Shown here: piece after piece, positions 55,138 through 62,683 of the stretch | How positions within the stretch are numbered: position 1 is the first letter of the stretch | How the letters are laid out: each line of letters opens with the position of its first letter | Origin: Mesorhizobium norvegicum | GTDB taxonomy: Bacteria > Pseudomonadota > Alphaproteobacteria > Rhizobiales > Rhizobiaceae | NCBI RefSeq assembly: GCF_004919685.1 | Contig: NZ_SMYZ01000004.1 | Coordinates: 186,001-250,000 of the forward strand | Length of the DNA stretch: 64,000 nucleotides | Direction of reading: 5' to 3' | Program-made: the position numbers and the translations under genes | Notes under the pieces: generated by a model | What the model saw: only the letters and a program-made list of their open reading frames with translations | What the model was told of the DNA's origin: nothing | Database searches by the model: none

Positions 55138-55935
55138 TCAGGCGGTCGGTGCGGTCCCGGGCGGCACGCGATCCAGAATGAAATCGACCAGCGTCGGTTC
55201 GCCGTCGACCACATCCAGTTCCTTGTATCTGGTCTGCTTGAGCCCCCGGCACAGCGCGCCGTTGAACTCCATGTTGATGCGCACACCGCGCAGTTCGGCG
55301 AGATGGGCACTGAGCGCGGCCGGTGGGATTTTCTGTCCTTCCCAGGTCACGAAGACAGGATCGTCCGCCCGGCGGTCGGGAAAACGCTCAAGCAGAGCCG
55401 CCCGGTACCTCGGCTGCTGTTTGGCCGCCTCGCCCGGTTCGAACCGCGCGACGTCGTAAGCCGGCAGGTCCATGCCGAGGATTTCGCGATCGGTCAGACC
55501 GTGCTGCCGGAGGCCGCGCAAGACTGCCTCCTGGCGGCGCTTGAATGCCTTCACCCTGAAGGTTTCGCGCAAGCCGCCGAGATCCTGATCCTCGGCAAGC
55601 ACGGCGAAGATATCGCCGAAGCTTTTGCCCTCCGCCATGCCGCGATTGACCTCTTCGGCGAACATGTGGTCGTGCAGTTGGACGCGATAGGCAGGCTTCC
55701 AGGAGAGCTGGTCGAGCGCCTTGCGGACGCCGTCCAGCATCAGGAACGCGAAGTTGGGCGAGCACCAGTAGGTCGGCAGGCGGAAGTCGATCTCCACGCT
55801 GCCATCGCTCGTCACCTGCGCCCGCTCGACGAAGCCCATCTCGGTGACGGGTTCGTCGAGTTCCGGGTCGTTGACCTCACCAAGGCGCCGCCAGAGTTCG
55901 TTCTCGCGGCCGCCGGAAACATTGGCGGTTGCCAT
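55138..55935 (-). CDS. DUF59/MIP18-type metal-sulfur assembly protein of the monooxygenase operon
   Basis: A 265-residue protein. ATG 55935 has CGGAG upstream, lying over the end of the amidohydrolase gene. The N-terminal third (ELWRRLGEVNDPELDEPVTEMGFV, FRLPTYWCSPNFAFLMLDGV) matches the MIP18/PaaD-like DUF59 domain; the rest is a family-specific extension found in mim/prm clusters. Probable role: metal or Fe-S loading of the hydroxylase or reductase. This is inference from domain and context. Confidence 0.75.
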   Translation of the reverse strand: MATANVSGGRENELWRRLGEVNDPELDEPVTEMGFVERAQVTSDGSVEIDFRLPTYWCSPNFAFLMLDGVRKALDQLSWKPAYRVQLHDHMFAEEVNRGMAEGKSFGDIFAVLAEDQDLGGLRETFRVKAFKRRQEAVLRGLRQHGLTDREILGMDLPAYDVARFEPGEAAKQQPRYRAALLERFPDRRADDPVFVTWEGQKIPPAALSAHLAELRGVRINMEFNGALCRGLKQTRYKELDVVDGEPTLVDFILDRVPPGTAPTA

Positions 55936-55940
55936 GGCTG

Positions 55941-56963
55941 CTACTCCGCCGCGATGCTGAAGGGCGAACTGGCAAGCGCCTTCTTCTTGGCTTCGATGTC
56001 GATGTTGTAGAGACGCGCGGCGTTGAGGCCGAGGATCTTCTCCTTGATCTCGTCGGTCAGCTGCACACCCCGTTCGGCGGCGATGTCCTGCGGGATCTGG
56101 TAGGCCCAGAATTTCTCGACCAGCCAGCGCGGCGTCCAGATCGCGTAATCGGAACCGAACAGGATCTTCTCCGGCCCGAGCCAGAACAGCAGCTCGGCGA
56201 TGACTTCGCCGAAATAGCGCGGGCGCGCGTGGATGAAGGGCAGTGCCACCGCCAACCCGCCATAGACATTGGTTTCCTGCGTCGCGATCCAGCAGAAATC
56301 GTCGAGGCGCGGCAGGCCGCAATGCTCGATGATCCAGTTGAGGCCCTGGAAATCCGTCGCCGCTTGATCGACGTCATGAACGTCGAACGCATCCTTCGAG
56401 AGCGGCAGGATCGTCGGGCCCTTGTGGACATGGATGTTCCGGATGCCGAGCTTGTCGCAGAGTTCGAAGCACTTGTAGGCATCGGGATCGGTGAGCTTCC
56501 AGCCCTTGGAGGCGCCATTCCATTCGGCCGTGTACATCTTCACGCCCTTGACGTCGTAGGTCTCCTTGAGGAAGTGGATGTATTCCAGCGCCTTCTCGCC
56601 GTCGCGCGGATCGAAGGCGCCGTTGACGATGAACCGCTCCGGATAGCGCTTGGCCACCTCGGCGTTGCGCTCGATCGTGTTGAAGCCGTTCTTGTAGAAA
56701 TCCTTGAGATAGGTCGACTGGACGATCGCCACATCATCGGGTCCGTCGATGAACAGGTCGCGATAGAGGTCGTCGGCGCTGTATTTTTCGAACTTGCTCT
56801 TCTCCCACAGCTGGTCCTTCGGGCTCAAGCCCGTGTGATAGGCATAGAAGCACTCGATGAACTGCTTGCCGTGGATGTTCTTCTGGTTTTCCGGGCTGCC
56901 GTCCCAGAAATGGGTGTGGCCGTCGACCACGAAAATGTCCTTGCCTTCCGGTGTTCTGTACAT
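55941..56963 (-). CDS. Amidohydrolase-2 (ACMSD-like) family protein of the monooxygenase operon
   Basis: A 340-residue TIM-barrel metal hydrolase. Metal-site motifs: HTHF near residue 17, HVHKG near residue 181, EHCGLPRLDD and FGSDYAIW (Asp). ATG 56963 has GGAGG upstream. Homologues sit at the same place behind mimD/prmD in monooxygenase operons, but their reaction is not established; a role in maturation or in handling a pathway intermediate are both possible. Confidence 0.82.
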   Translation of the reverse strand: MYRTPEGKDIFVVDGHTHFWDGSPENQKNIHGKQFIECFYAYHTGLSPKDQLWEKSKFEKYSADDLYRDLFIDGPDDVAIVQSTYLKDFYKNGFNTIERNAEVAKRYPERFIVNGAFDPRDGEKALEYIHFLKETYDVKGVKMYTAEWNGASKGWKLTDPDAYKCFELCDKLGIRNIHVHKGPTILPLSKDAFDVHDVDQAATDFQGLNWIIEHCGLPRLDDFCWIATQETNVYGGLAVALPFIHARPRYFGEVIAELLFWLGPEKILFGSDYAIWTPRWLVEKFWAYQIPQDIAAERGVQLTDEIKEKILGLNAARLYNIDIEAKKKALASSPFSIAAE

Positions 56964-57036
56964 GGTTGCCTCCGCAGCAATCGCGTTGATCGGTTCGGCG
57001 CGCCGCACCCAGCGGCGCGCCGGATTTTTTTGACGG

Positions 57037-57408
57037 CTATTCGATGTATTCGAACATCTCGTCCATGTTGCCGAACAGGATCACGGTGTTGTCGTCGATG
57101 CGCACCATCCGCCCGTAGTGGGTGGAGCTGTTGACCTCGAAGGTTTCCGCCGTCATCTCGCGGCCGAGATATTCGCTGATCTCGTCCATCTTGAAGATCA
57201 GCTTGCCGGTACCATCGATGCGGATCATCGCCGGTTGGTAGGTGACGGTTACGTTCGGCTTAAGACCCATGAATTCAGCGATGGCCCTCGCCTCGACCGA
57301 GTCGTTCATGGTGACGCCGCACTGGTGCGAAATCGTCTGCTCGAAGGTGATGTCCTTCATCGCCTTGAAGATGTTGGAATGCGTTGCGTCGCGTGCTGAT
57401 AGTGACAT
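57037..57408 (-). CDS. mimD: Monooxygenase coupling/effector protein (MmoB/DmpM family)
   Basis: A 123-residue cofactor-free regulatory component that binds the hydroxylase and couples NADH use to substrate oxidation. The segments HQCGVTMNDSVEARAIAEFM and QPAMIRIDGTGKLIFKMDEI are typical of MmoB/DmpM. ATG 57408 has AGGAGA 7 nt upstream. It follows mimC by 16 nt. Confidence 0.92.
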   Translation of the reverse strand: MSLSARDATHSNIFKAMKDITFEQTISHQCGVTMNDSVEARAIAEFMGLKPNVTVTYQPAMIRIDGTGKLIFKMDEISEYLGREMTAETFEVNSSTHYGRMVRIDDNTVILFGNMDEMFEYIE

Positions 57409-57424
57409 GACGATTTCTCCTGTT

Positions 57425-58483
57425 TCAGCGCTTGAGGCCGAGTTCGCCGAGGATCTGGCCAATCCGCTCTTCGGATTTGGCGCGAACGTCCGCGAAAGCG
57501 ACCGGCTTGGAATGCGGCATCGACCAGATCGGCTGCAGGCCGGCGGCTGCCTTGTCGGCGAGCGCGCCGTGTTTCTTGACCCAGCCCTGGAAGAGCTTCT
57601 TGTTGGCGGCGCCATGCTTCTCGTCATTGGCGAGCAGGTGCATGAGGTCGATCGTGTTGGCGAGGTTGCGCTCGTAGTCGGCCTCGGCCGCCGAAATCAC
57701 CGCCGGGGTGATGAAGTCATGGTTGGCGGCGGCGATCTGCATCAGGAAGCCGGAGCGGAACACTTCGCCCACCAGCGGCTCGAAGACGATGTTGATGGCG
57801 AAATACTGCTCGAGATAATCGGTCGCGCCCATGATGGTCTCGACCGCTTCGCGCGTGCCTTGCCAGTTCTTGTCCTCGAGCCAGGCCTTCTTGCCGAGCT
57901 CGTCGTCCCAGTCGGGCAAGTCCATGCCGATCTCGGCAAGGTAGAGGGTGATGTCCTGGGCGAGCCTGAGCTTGTAGGACGAGTTGGTCAGCGTCGCGTT
58001 GTTGATCATCTGGGTGTAGCCGTAACGCTGCGCCTGCATCAGCGACGTGCCGAGCCCGAATTCGGCGTGTTTCCAGGCGCCGAGCTGCGTCTGCAGGATC
58101 TTGACCCAAGCCTTGTCGAAGGTCTTCGGGGTGCCCGACTTGCGCGCGTTGTTGATGACGCTCTGCACCATCGTCTCGATCTTCGACTGGCGCTGGTAGT
58201 GCGTGCGTTCCCACTCCTGGTCGGGAGCGCGGAAGGCATGCCAGTTGGAACTCTGCGCGGCGGTGTTCTGCTTGACATAGGCGCCCTTGCCGTCGGCGAA
58301 GGAGATGATCCAGTCCTGGATCAGATAGCGTTCCGGGTCGGGCTGGACGTCGACCGTCATGTCCTCGTAGTGGGTGGCGCGCTGGCCTTTCGGGTCGAAA
58401 TACCGGTATTTCCGGCTGTCGGAGTCGGCGAAGATTGCCGCGCCGGCGGCTCCTGATCCGACTGAACTCGAGGTTGCAGGCAT
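57425..58483 (-). CDS. mimC: Diiron monooxygenase hydroxylase small (beta) subunit
   Basis: A 352-residue ferritin-like subunit that pairs with MimA but does not carry the diiron site. Typical beta-subunit features: TAAQSSNWHAFRAPDQEWER-type opening, KILQTQLGAWKHAEFGLG, and FAINIVFEPLVGEVFRSGF. GGGAG precedes ATG 58483. Best match is the mim/prm group by gene order (hydroxylase alpha, reductase, beta, coupling protein), which differs from toluene and phenol monooxygenase operons. Confidence 0.92.
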   Translation of the reverse strand: MPATSSSVGSGAAGAAIFADSDSRKYRYFDPKGQRATHYEDMTVDVQPDPERYLIQDWIISFADGKGAYVKQNTAAQSSNWHAFRAPDQEWERTHYQRQSKIETMVQSVINNARKSGTPKTFDKAWVKILQTQLGAWKHAEFGLGTSLMQAQRYGYTQMINNATLTNSSYKLRLAQDITLYLAEIGMDLPDWDDELGKKAWLEDKNWQGTREAVETIMGATDYLEQYFAINIVFEPLVGEVFRSGFLMQIAAANHDFITPAVISAAEADYERNLANTIDLMHLLANDEKHGAANKKLFQGWVKKHGALADKAAAGLQPIWSMPHSKPVAFADVRAKSEERIGQILGELGLKR

Positions 58484-58530
58484 AGTCTCTCTCCCTTGTT
58501 GCAGTTGTGGTTGGCTGTGCGCGGCCGGCC

Positions 58531-59592
58531 TCAATGAGCCGGCGTTGCACCTGCCGATGTGGTGAACTTGTCGAAGAAGATCCGCTCCGTTTCGAAGCCG
58601 TTCATGAACAGGACCGGCTGCAGCGCATCGATCATCGGCGGCGGGCCACAGGCATGGACATCGCCCTGCCCATCGACCGCCAGTTGCTTGAGCACGGCGT
58701 CGACACTCTGGTGCACGAAGCCGCGTTCGCCTTGCCATTCGGCGTCGTCGTTCGCGTGCGACAGCACGGGAATGAAGGTGACGTCGGAATGATTGCCCAC
58801 CAGCTCGGCGATCCTGTCGAGATAGAACAGGTCGTTGCGGGTGCGGGCGCCGTAGAAGAAATAGACCGGACGTTTCTCGCCACTCTTCAGGTGATCGTTG
58901 AGGATCGACCAGATCGGCGACATGCCCGAGCCGGCGCCGACCAGGATCAGGGGTCCTTGCCGTTCGTCGCGGCGGAAGCAGGTTCCGTAGGGTCCGACGA
59001 CGGTGACTTCGGCTCCGGCCTTGATGCCTCCGGAATCGAGCTCGCCTGAGAACTTTCCCTCAGGGTATTTTTTGATGATGAAGGAGAGTTTTTCGGTTTG
59101 GTCCGGCGTATTTGCCATGGAGAACGAGCGCGTAATCGTCTCCCCTTTTTGCGTGGTAACCGTGATGTCGACATATTGCCCCGCCCAGAACTTCATTGGG
59201 GAGCCGAGTTCGATCTCGATGCCGCGAATGTCGTGGGTCAGCTGCTCGATGCGAGCAATCCGGCCCTTGTACGTCTTCACGGCGATCGCTTTCGCCAAAA
59301 TCTCCTCGTCATAGTTGAGAAGCTCGACTTCCAGGTCGGAGAAGGCGATGCAGCGGCACAACAAGACGTGCCCGCTCTCCTTCTCCATGTCGTTCAGCGC
59401 GAAGGTCGAGTATTTCAGCATGTCGACTTCGCCTTCGAGCAACACGCTTTTGCAGGCCGAGCATTGCCCTTCCTTGCAGCCGTGCGGCAGGGCGATGCCC
59501 TGGCGGAACGCGGCGTTAAGCACCGTTTCGCCATGCTCGACATCGAATTCGACGCCGACCGGGCTGAGCCTTACCGTGTGGGTTTCCGACAT
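58531..59592 (-). CDS. mimB: Monooxygenase NADH reductase with 2Fe-2S and FAD domains
   Basis: A 353-residue electron-transfer component. N-terminal plant-type 2Fe-2S domain (about 1-95) with C-x4-C-x2-C in HGCKEGQCSACKS and the fourth Cys in HVLLCRC; FAD domain with RSFSMANTPDQ; NAD domain with VGAGSGMSPIWS and ACGPPPMIDA. GGAGG before ATG 59592. It supplies electrons from NADH to the MimA diiron site. Separated from mimA by a strong hairpin. Confidence 0.94.
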   Translation of the reverse strand: MSETHTVRLSPVGVEFDVEHGETVLNAAFRQGIALPHGCKEGQCSACKSVLLEGEVDMLKYSTFALNDMEKESGHVLLCRCIAFSDLEVELLNYDEEILAKAIAVKTYKGRIARIEQLTHDIRGIEIELGSPMKFWAGQYVDITVTTQKGETITRSFSMANTPDQTEKLSFIIKKYPEGKFSGELDSGGIKAGAEVTVVGPYGTCFRRDERQGPLILVGAGSGMSPIWSILNDHLKSGEKRPVYFFYGARTRNDLFYLDRIAELVGNHSDVTFIPVLSHANDDAEWQGERGFVHQSVDAVLKQLAVDGQGDVHACGPPPMIDALQPVLFMNGFETERIFFDKFTTSAGATPAH

Positions 59593-59613
59593 ACGGACCT
59601 CCAGTGAAAGGAA

Positions 59614-59634
59614 GGGGCGGGACGAACCCGCCCC
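59614..59634. repeat. Strong hairpin between mimA and mimB
   Basis: GGGGCGGG (59614-59621) and CCCGCCCC (59627-59634) form a perfect 8-bp GC stem with a 5-base loop, starting 12 nt after the mimA stop. On the minus strand it is followed by TTCCTTT, not a clean T run, so partial termination or 3' protection of mimA mRNA is more likely than a full stop. Confidence 0.75.
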
Positions 59635-59645
59635 CCTTTGCCTGA

Positions 59646-61313
59646 TCAGTTGCAGGGGTTGATGGTGAAGCCCTTGGCGTACTCCGCCAGGTGCTTCTCG
59701 CGGTCCGCGGGCGACATGGCACGCAGCGCGTTGAGCGGCGATCCGAGCGTGTTGCCGCGCACGTCGTCGAGCGTCCACATCTCCTTGTCGTCGAAGCGCA
59801 GATGCGGCTGCGGAACCAAGGTCTTGCCGTCGGAACGGACGAAGTTCAGGTCCTTGATCGCATCGGCCAGATCCCAGCCGTCATAGAGCGTTTCCCACTC
59901 GCGCTTGCCGCTGAAGCGGCCCATCGCGGGCGTCGGCCGACCCTGATACTCGTCGGCGAAGGCGACCGTTGCGGTCCACTTGTCAAGTTCGTGGGCGAAG
60001 GTGTGGAGCTGGCCGTCGATCTCGCCGACCACCATGTCCTCGCGGATCAGGCAGGGAACGAGGCAGGACCAGCAGCGGTGCGGGTAGACGTAGCCGACGT
60101 CGCTGTTGAACAGCAGCACCTTCTCGCCCTTGTGGCTGAGCTTGGCATACCATTTCCAGAAGTCGCCGAACTCGGCATACCAGCCTGGATATTTGTGCTC
60201 GAACCACTCGAAGTCCTTGTCGGTCTGGGCTTCGATGCGCCAGAAATTGACCGGCCAGCCGACCGCGAAGAACTGCCCGACCTTGTGGACGTAGTTCTTC
60301 TTGGTGATGCGCTCCCAAGCCGCCTGGACGTCGTCGTGATGGACCTTGATGCCGTATTTTTCGAGCGGCAGCATGTAGGTGCGATAGTAGTCCTCATAGA
60401 TCCAGCGGTGCCACATTTCCGCGTAGGACTCCTTGTTCTTGTCGCGGTTGGTGGTGCCGTATTCGATGAAGGTGCCGATGGCGGCATCGACGATGGCGTG
60501 GTTCTGCCAGAAGGCGTAGCGCAGGTCGCGCTCGAGCAAGAGGTGGTTTTCCGGCTCCTTGAGCGCTGCCATCAGCAGCGAGTGGCCATTGCCGATATGC
60601 CGGCTCTCGTCGGACTGCACCGACAGGAACACCGTCGGCAACGCGTAGTCGCCGTTGCGGGCGGCTTCCGAAGGCATGGCGACGAACAGCGTGTTGGTGA
60701 AGGCGGTCTCGGCCACCACGGTCAGGTACATGCAGGCGGCGGTCATCGTGTCGCCGGTGATGAAGCCTTCGGCGAACTGCCGGCCGATGGTGGTGGCGTA
60801 GCATTTTCCGAAGGCTTCCTCGGTGATGTCGAAGCCGGCCGGATCGATGTAGTTCTCCATGTACCATTTCTTCAAATTCATCTGGATCGTCGAGTGACGA
60901 AACTCGTCGATCATCTGCATGGTGAAGCCGGTTCTGAGCTCCTCACCAGGCGCGATGCGGGCGACCATCGCCATCGAGCGGGCAGCCGAGATTTCCGGGA
61001 AGGGAATGATGGCCAGGAAGAGCTTCATCCACTCGACCCAGCGCGGTTCGACGTTGCGGAACATGTCGCCGCGCAGCGCCGCATCAAGAGCGCCATAGAC
61101 GCGGTTGTCCTTTTCTTCCTGCATCGGGAAATACGACCGCAGGACCTGCTTCATCGGATCGCGCGGCGTCTTGTTGATCTTGTAGTCGGTCGGAAACGTC
61201 ATCGCTTCCTGGACGTAGGAAGGATTCCAGCCGAGATCGGCAATCTTCTTGGTTGCCTCGCCGACGGAGATTCCGCGTTGCGAGGTAATCTTGTTGAGCG
61301 TCAGAGACGTCAT
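59646..61313 (-). CDS. mimA: Diiron monooxygenase hydroxylase large (alpha) subunit
   Basis: A 555-residue catalytic subunit of a soluble diiron monooxygenase, propane 2-monooxygenase (mim/prm) type. All six diiron ligands are visible: Glu107, Glu137-x-x-His140 (IDEFRH), Glu202, Glu236-x-x-His239 (SDESRH), with spacings of 30 and 34 residues as in methane monooxygenase. ATG 61313 is 9 nt from GGAGG; ATG 61319 is only 3 nt away and less likely. Substrate cannot be read from the sequence; propane, acetone or a related small molecule is the inference from operon content. Confidence 0.95.
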   Translation of the reverse strand: MTSLTLNKITSQRGISVGEATKKIADLGWNPSYVQEAMTFPTDYKINKTPRDPMKQVLRSYFPMQEEKDNRVYGALDAALRGDMFRNVEPRWVEWMKLFLAIIPFPEISAARSMAMVARIAPGEELRTGFTMQMIDEFRHSTIQMNLKKWYMENYIDPAGFDITEEAFGKCYATTIGRQFAEGFITGDTMTAACMYLTVVAETAFTNTLFVAMPSEAARNGDYALPTVFLSVQSDESRHIGNGHSLLMAALKEPENHLLLERDLRYAFWQNHAIVDAAIGTFIEYGTTNRDKNKESYAEMWHRWIYEDYYRTYMLPLEKYGIKVHHDDVQAAWERITKKNYVHKVGQFFAVGWPVNFWRIEAQTDKDFEWFEHKYPGWYAEFGDFWKWYAKLSHKGEKVLLFNSDVGYVYPHRCWSCLVPCLIREDMVVGEIDGQLHTFAHELDKWTATVAFADEYQGRPTPAMGRFSGKREWETLYDGWDLADAIKDLNFVRSDGKTLVPQPHLRFDDKEMWTLDDVRGNTLGSPLNALRAMSPADREKHLAEYAKGFTINPCN

Positions 61314-61607
61314 GGTCATAAGCCTCCACCAGGTTTGAGCCGCAGGTCCCTTGACCCCGGCATGAAGCGGCACACAGCACCGCCAGTGAGAGTGCGAGCG
61401 GCACGACAAAGGGTTGCGCATTCAGGCGCGACTCATGGTCCGGCCGTTCAAGTGGATCGCGGCAAAGGTTTTCGAGGTATTTTGGCAGGATCCGCGACGC
61501 CAACCGCATATGCGATGGGCGTATCGAAGCGACCCCTGCTTCCTCCGTTCCTTCGTTCTTTTGGCACCGCGTCAAAGCGCGATGGGCTTCTTGTGGAAAT
61601 GTACAAA
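61314..61607 (-). other. Long leader of the mimA transcript
   Basis: If transcription starts about 12 nt from the -12 element, the 5' untranslated region is roughly 280 nt. No open frame that looks coding, and no riboswitch I recognise. Confidence 0.45.
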
Positions 61608-61622
61608 GCAAGCGCCGTGCCA
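61608..61622 (-). promoter_or_regulatory. Sigma-54 (-24/-12) promoter of the monooxygenase operon
   Basis: On the minus strand the sequence TGGCACGGCGCTTGC matches the consensus TGGCAC-N5-TTGC at every conserved position, with GG and GC exactly 10 bases apart. It points at mimA, and the window encodes one sigma-54 activator, at 49469, beside the end of the operon. Confidence 0.85.
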
Positions 61623-61696
61623 GTTCCGAAATGGCGCCCATGGCTGGGGCTCAAAACAAAATCGCTGCTCTTGCAACGCATGAGCATACGGCCAAC

Positions 61697-61713
61697 TGTA
61701 ACGTTCTTTTACA
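61697..61713. promoter_or_regulatory. Candidate activator-binding palindrome upstream of the sigma-54 promoter
   Basis: TGTAA-N7-TTACA is a perfect inverted repeat about 75 bp upstream of the -24 element. Related words follow (GTAACGTA at 61717-61724, TGTAA at 61729-61733), so the activator may bind two or three sites. The distance fits enhancer sites of Fis-type activators. Confidence 0.5.
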
Positions 61714-61736
61714 TTCGTAACGTACGCCTGTAATAT
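61708..61736 (+). promoter_or_regulatory. Candidate sigma-70-type promoter for the right-edge operon
   Basis: TTTACA (61708-61713), 17-nt spacer, TAATAT (61731-61736), in an AT-rich stretch about 140 nt before the gene at 61877. It overlaps the candidate activator palindrome. Confidence 0.35.
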
Positions 61737-61876
61737 TTATTGTCTATTCGCAACTGCAATATGTGTAGTTAGCACACGCAGCAGATACGAAAACAAATAT
61801 CATCTATTCAATTCTACGTCTTTCTCTACTATTTGAAGGCGACGCCCATGGACGGGCCTCGCGCTGGAGAGAGACA

Positions 61877-62350
61877 ATGCCGAGCGATAGAGACAGGAGT
61901 GGGCCGCCTGGGCCAATGTCCAGCCAGGCCGACGGCGTCACCGGCGATCTTGTCAGGCTGATGCCGCGCGATCTGGTCTTTGTTATGCGCTTCATGGGCG
62001 AGAGCCAACATCGCCTGCAGAGCCACTTCCAGGACTTCATCCGGGCCGAGCTTGCCGCCGGCGGCGTCACCACGGAAACGCATCCGATGATCCATCTGTT
62101 CATCGAAAACCACGCGATCCTGTTGCGGGACTTCGTGTTTTCCGGCGTTTCGCTGACGCGCCAGTTCCGCGTCGACGAGATCGAGCGCCTGACCGGCGAC
62201 ACGACATCGATGATCCGCGTCGACATCTGGGATCAGCTCAAGAGCCACATCGAAACGGCCGAAAAACAGTTCCAGTCACAGGCAGGCACGTTGCCAAAAT
62301 TGCTGTCGGCTTTCGAAAAGCCACCCGGGCCGTTGGGGAGCAAAAAATGA
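61877..62350 (+). CDS. Hypothetical protein, first gene of an unassigned operon
   Basis: A 157-residue cytoplasmic, mostly helical protein starting at ATG 61877 (GGAGAGAGAC upstream). Notable segments: LVRLMPRDLVFVMRFMGESQHRLQ, HPMIHLFIENHAILLRDFVF and a C-terminal amphipathic helix HIETAEKQFQSQAG. No family recognised. It ends in an ATGA overlap with the next gene. Divergent from mimA, sharing its upstream region, but nothing shows a functional link. Confidence 0.65.
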   Translation: MPSDRDRSGPPGPMSSQADGVTGDLVRLMPRDLVFVMRFMGESQHRLQSHFQDFIRAELAAGGVTTETHPMIHLFIENHAILLRDFVFSGVSLTRQFRVDEIERLTGDTTSMIRVDIWDQLKSHIETAEKQFQSQAGTLPKLLSAFEKPPGPLGSKK

Positions 62351-62670
62351 CGGGAGGATCCGATATCGCCAGACGCGACGCGCTGCTCGCCCACCGGCTC
62401 GACCTAGTCGCGAGCGTCTCCGCGCTCAATGCCGAGGCGCTGCGGCTCAATCAGAAACGCGCCGGCATCGAGATGGATGTGCTGCGCCTGGAGCTGGAAA
62501 TCGGCAGAAACGGCGCCAGCGAGCAACTGGTGCGGGACTTGCATGAGGCAGAGCAGAGCGCGGCGGCGGTCATGCAGGCATGCGCGGCGTGCGAGGACCG
62601 CATCGTTGCGGCGGAAGGCGATGTCGAGGACGTTGATCGCCGGCTTGCCGCAACGGCGAACAAGGACTGA
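62347..62670 (+). CDS. Small coiled-coil protein
   Basis: A 107-residue protein, almost wholly alpha-helical with heptad patterns (ALNAEALRLNQKRAGIEMDVLRLELEI, LVRDLHEAEQSAAAVMQACAACEDRI) and one CAAC pair. No signal peptide. ATGA overlap with the preceding gene. It probably acts as a partner of its neighbours; no known family. Confidence 0.65.
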   Translation: MTGGSDIARRDALLAHRLDLVASVSALNAEALRLNQKRAGIEMDVLRLELEIGRNGASEQLVRDLHEAEQSAAAVMQACAACEDRIVAAEGDVEDVDRRLAATANKD

Positions 62671-62683
62671 CGGGAGAGACGGC

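Noticed and set aside
53381..55459. 692-codon plus-strand open frame opposite the chaperonin gene
   Set aside because: Low-complexity, His/Arg-rich translation with no domain; the minus strand encodes a clear GroEL-like protein.
61562..61576. Second TGGCAC word on the plus strand near 61562
   Set aside because: There is no GC at the -12 spacing (AA is found instead), so it is not a sigma-54 promoter.
59691..61733. 680-codon plus-strand open frame opposite mimA
   Set aside because: Antisense to a gene with all six diiron ligands; caused by high GC codon use.
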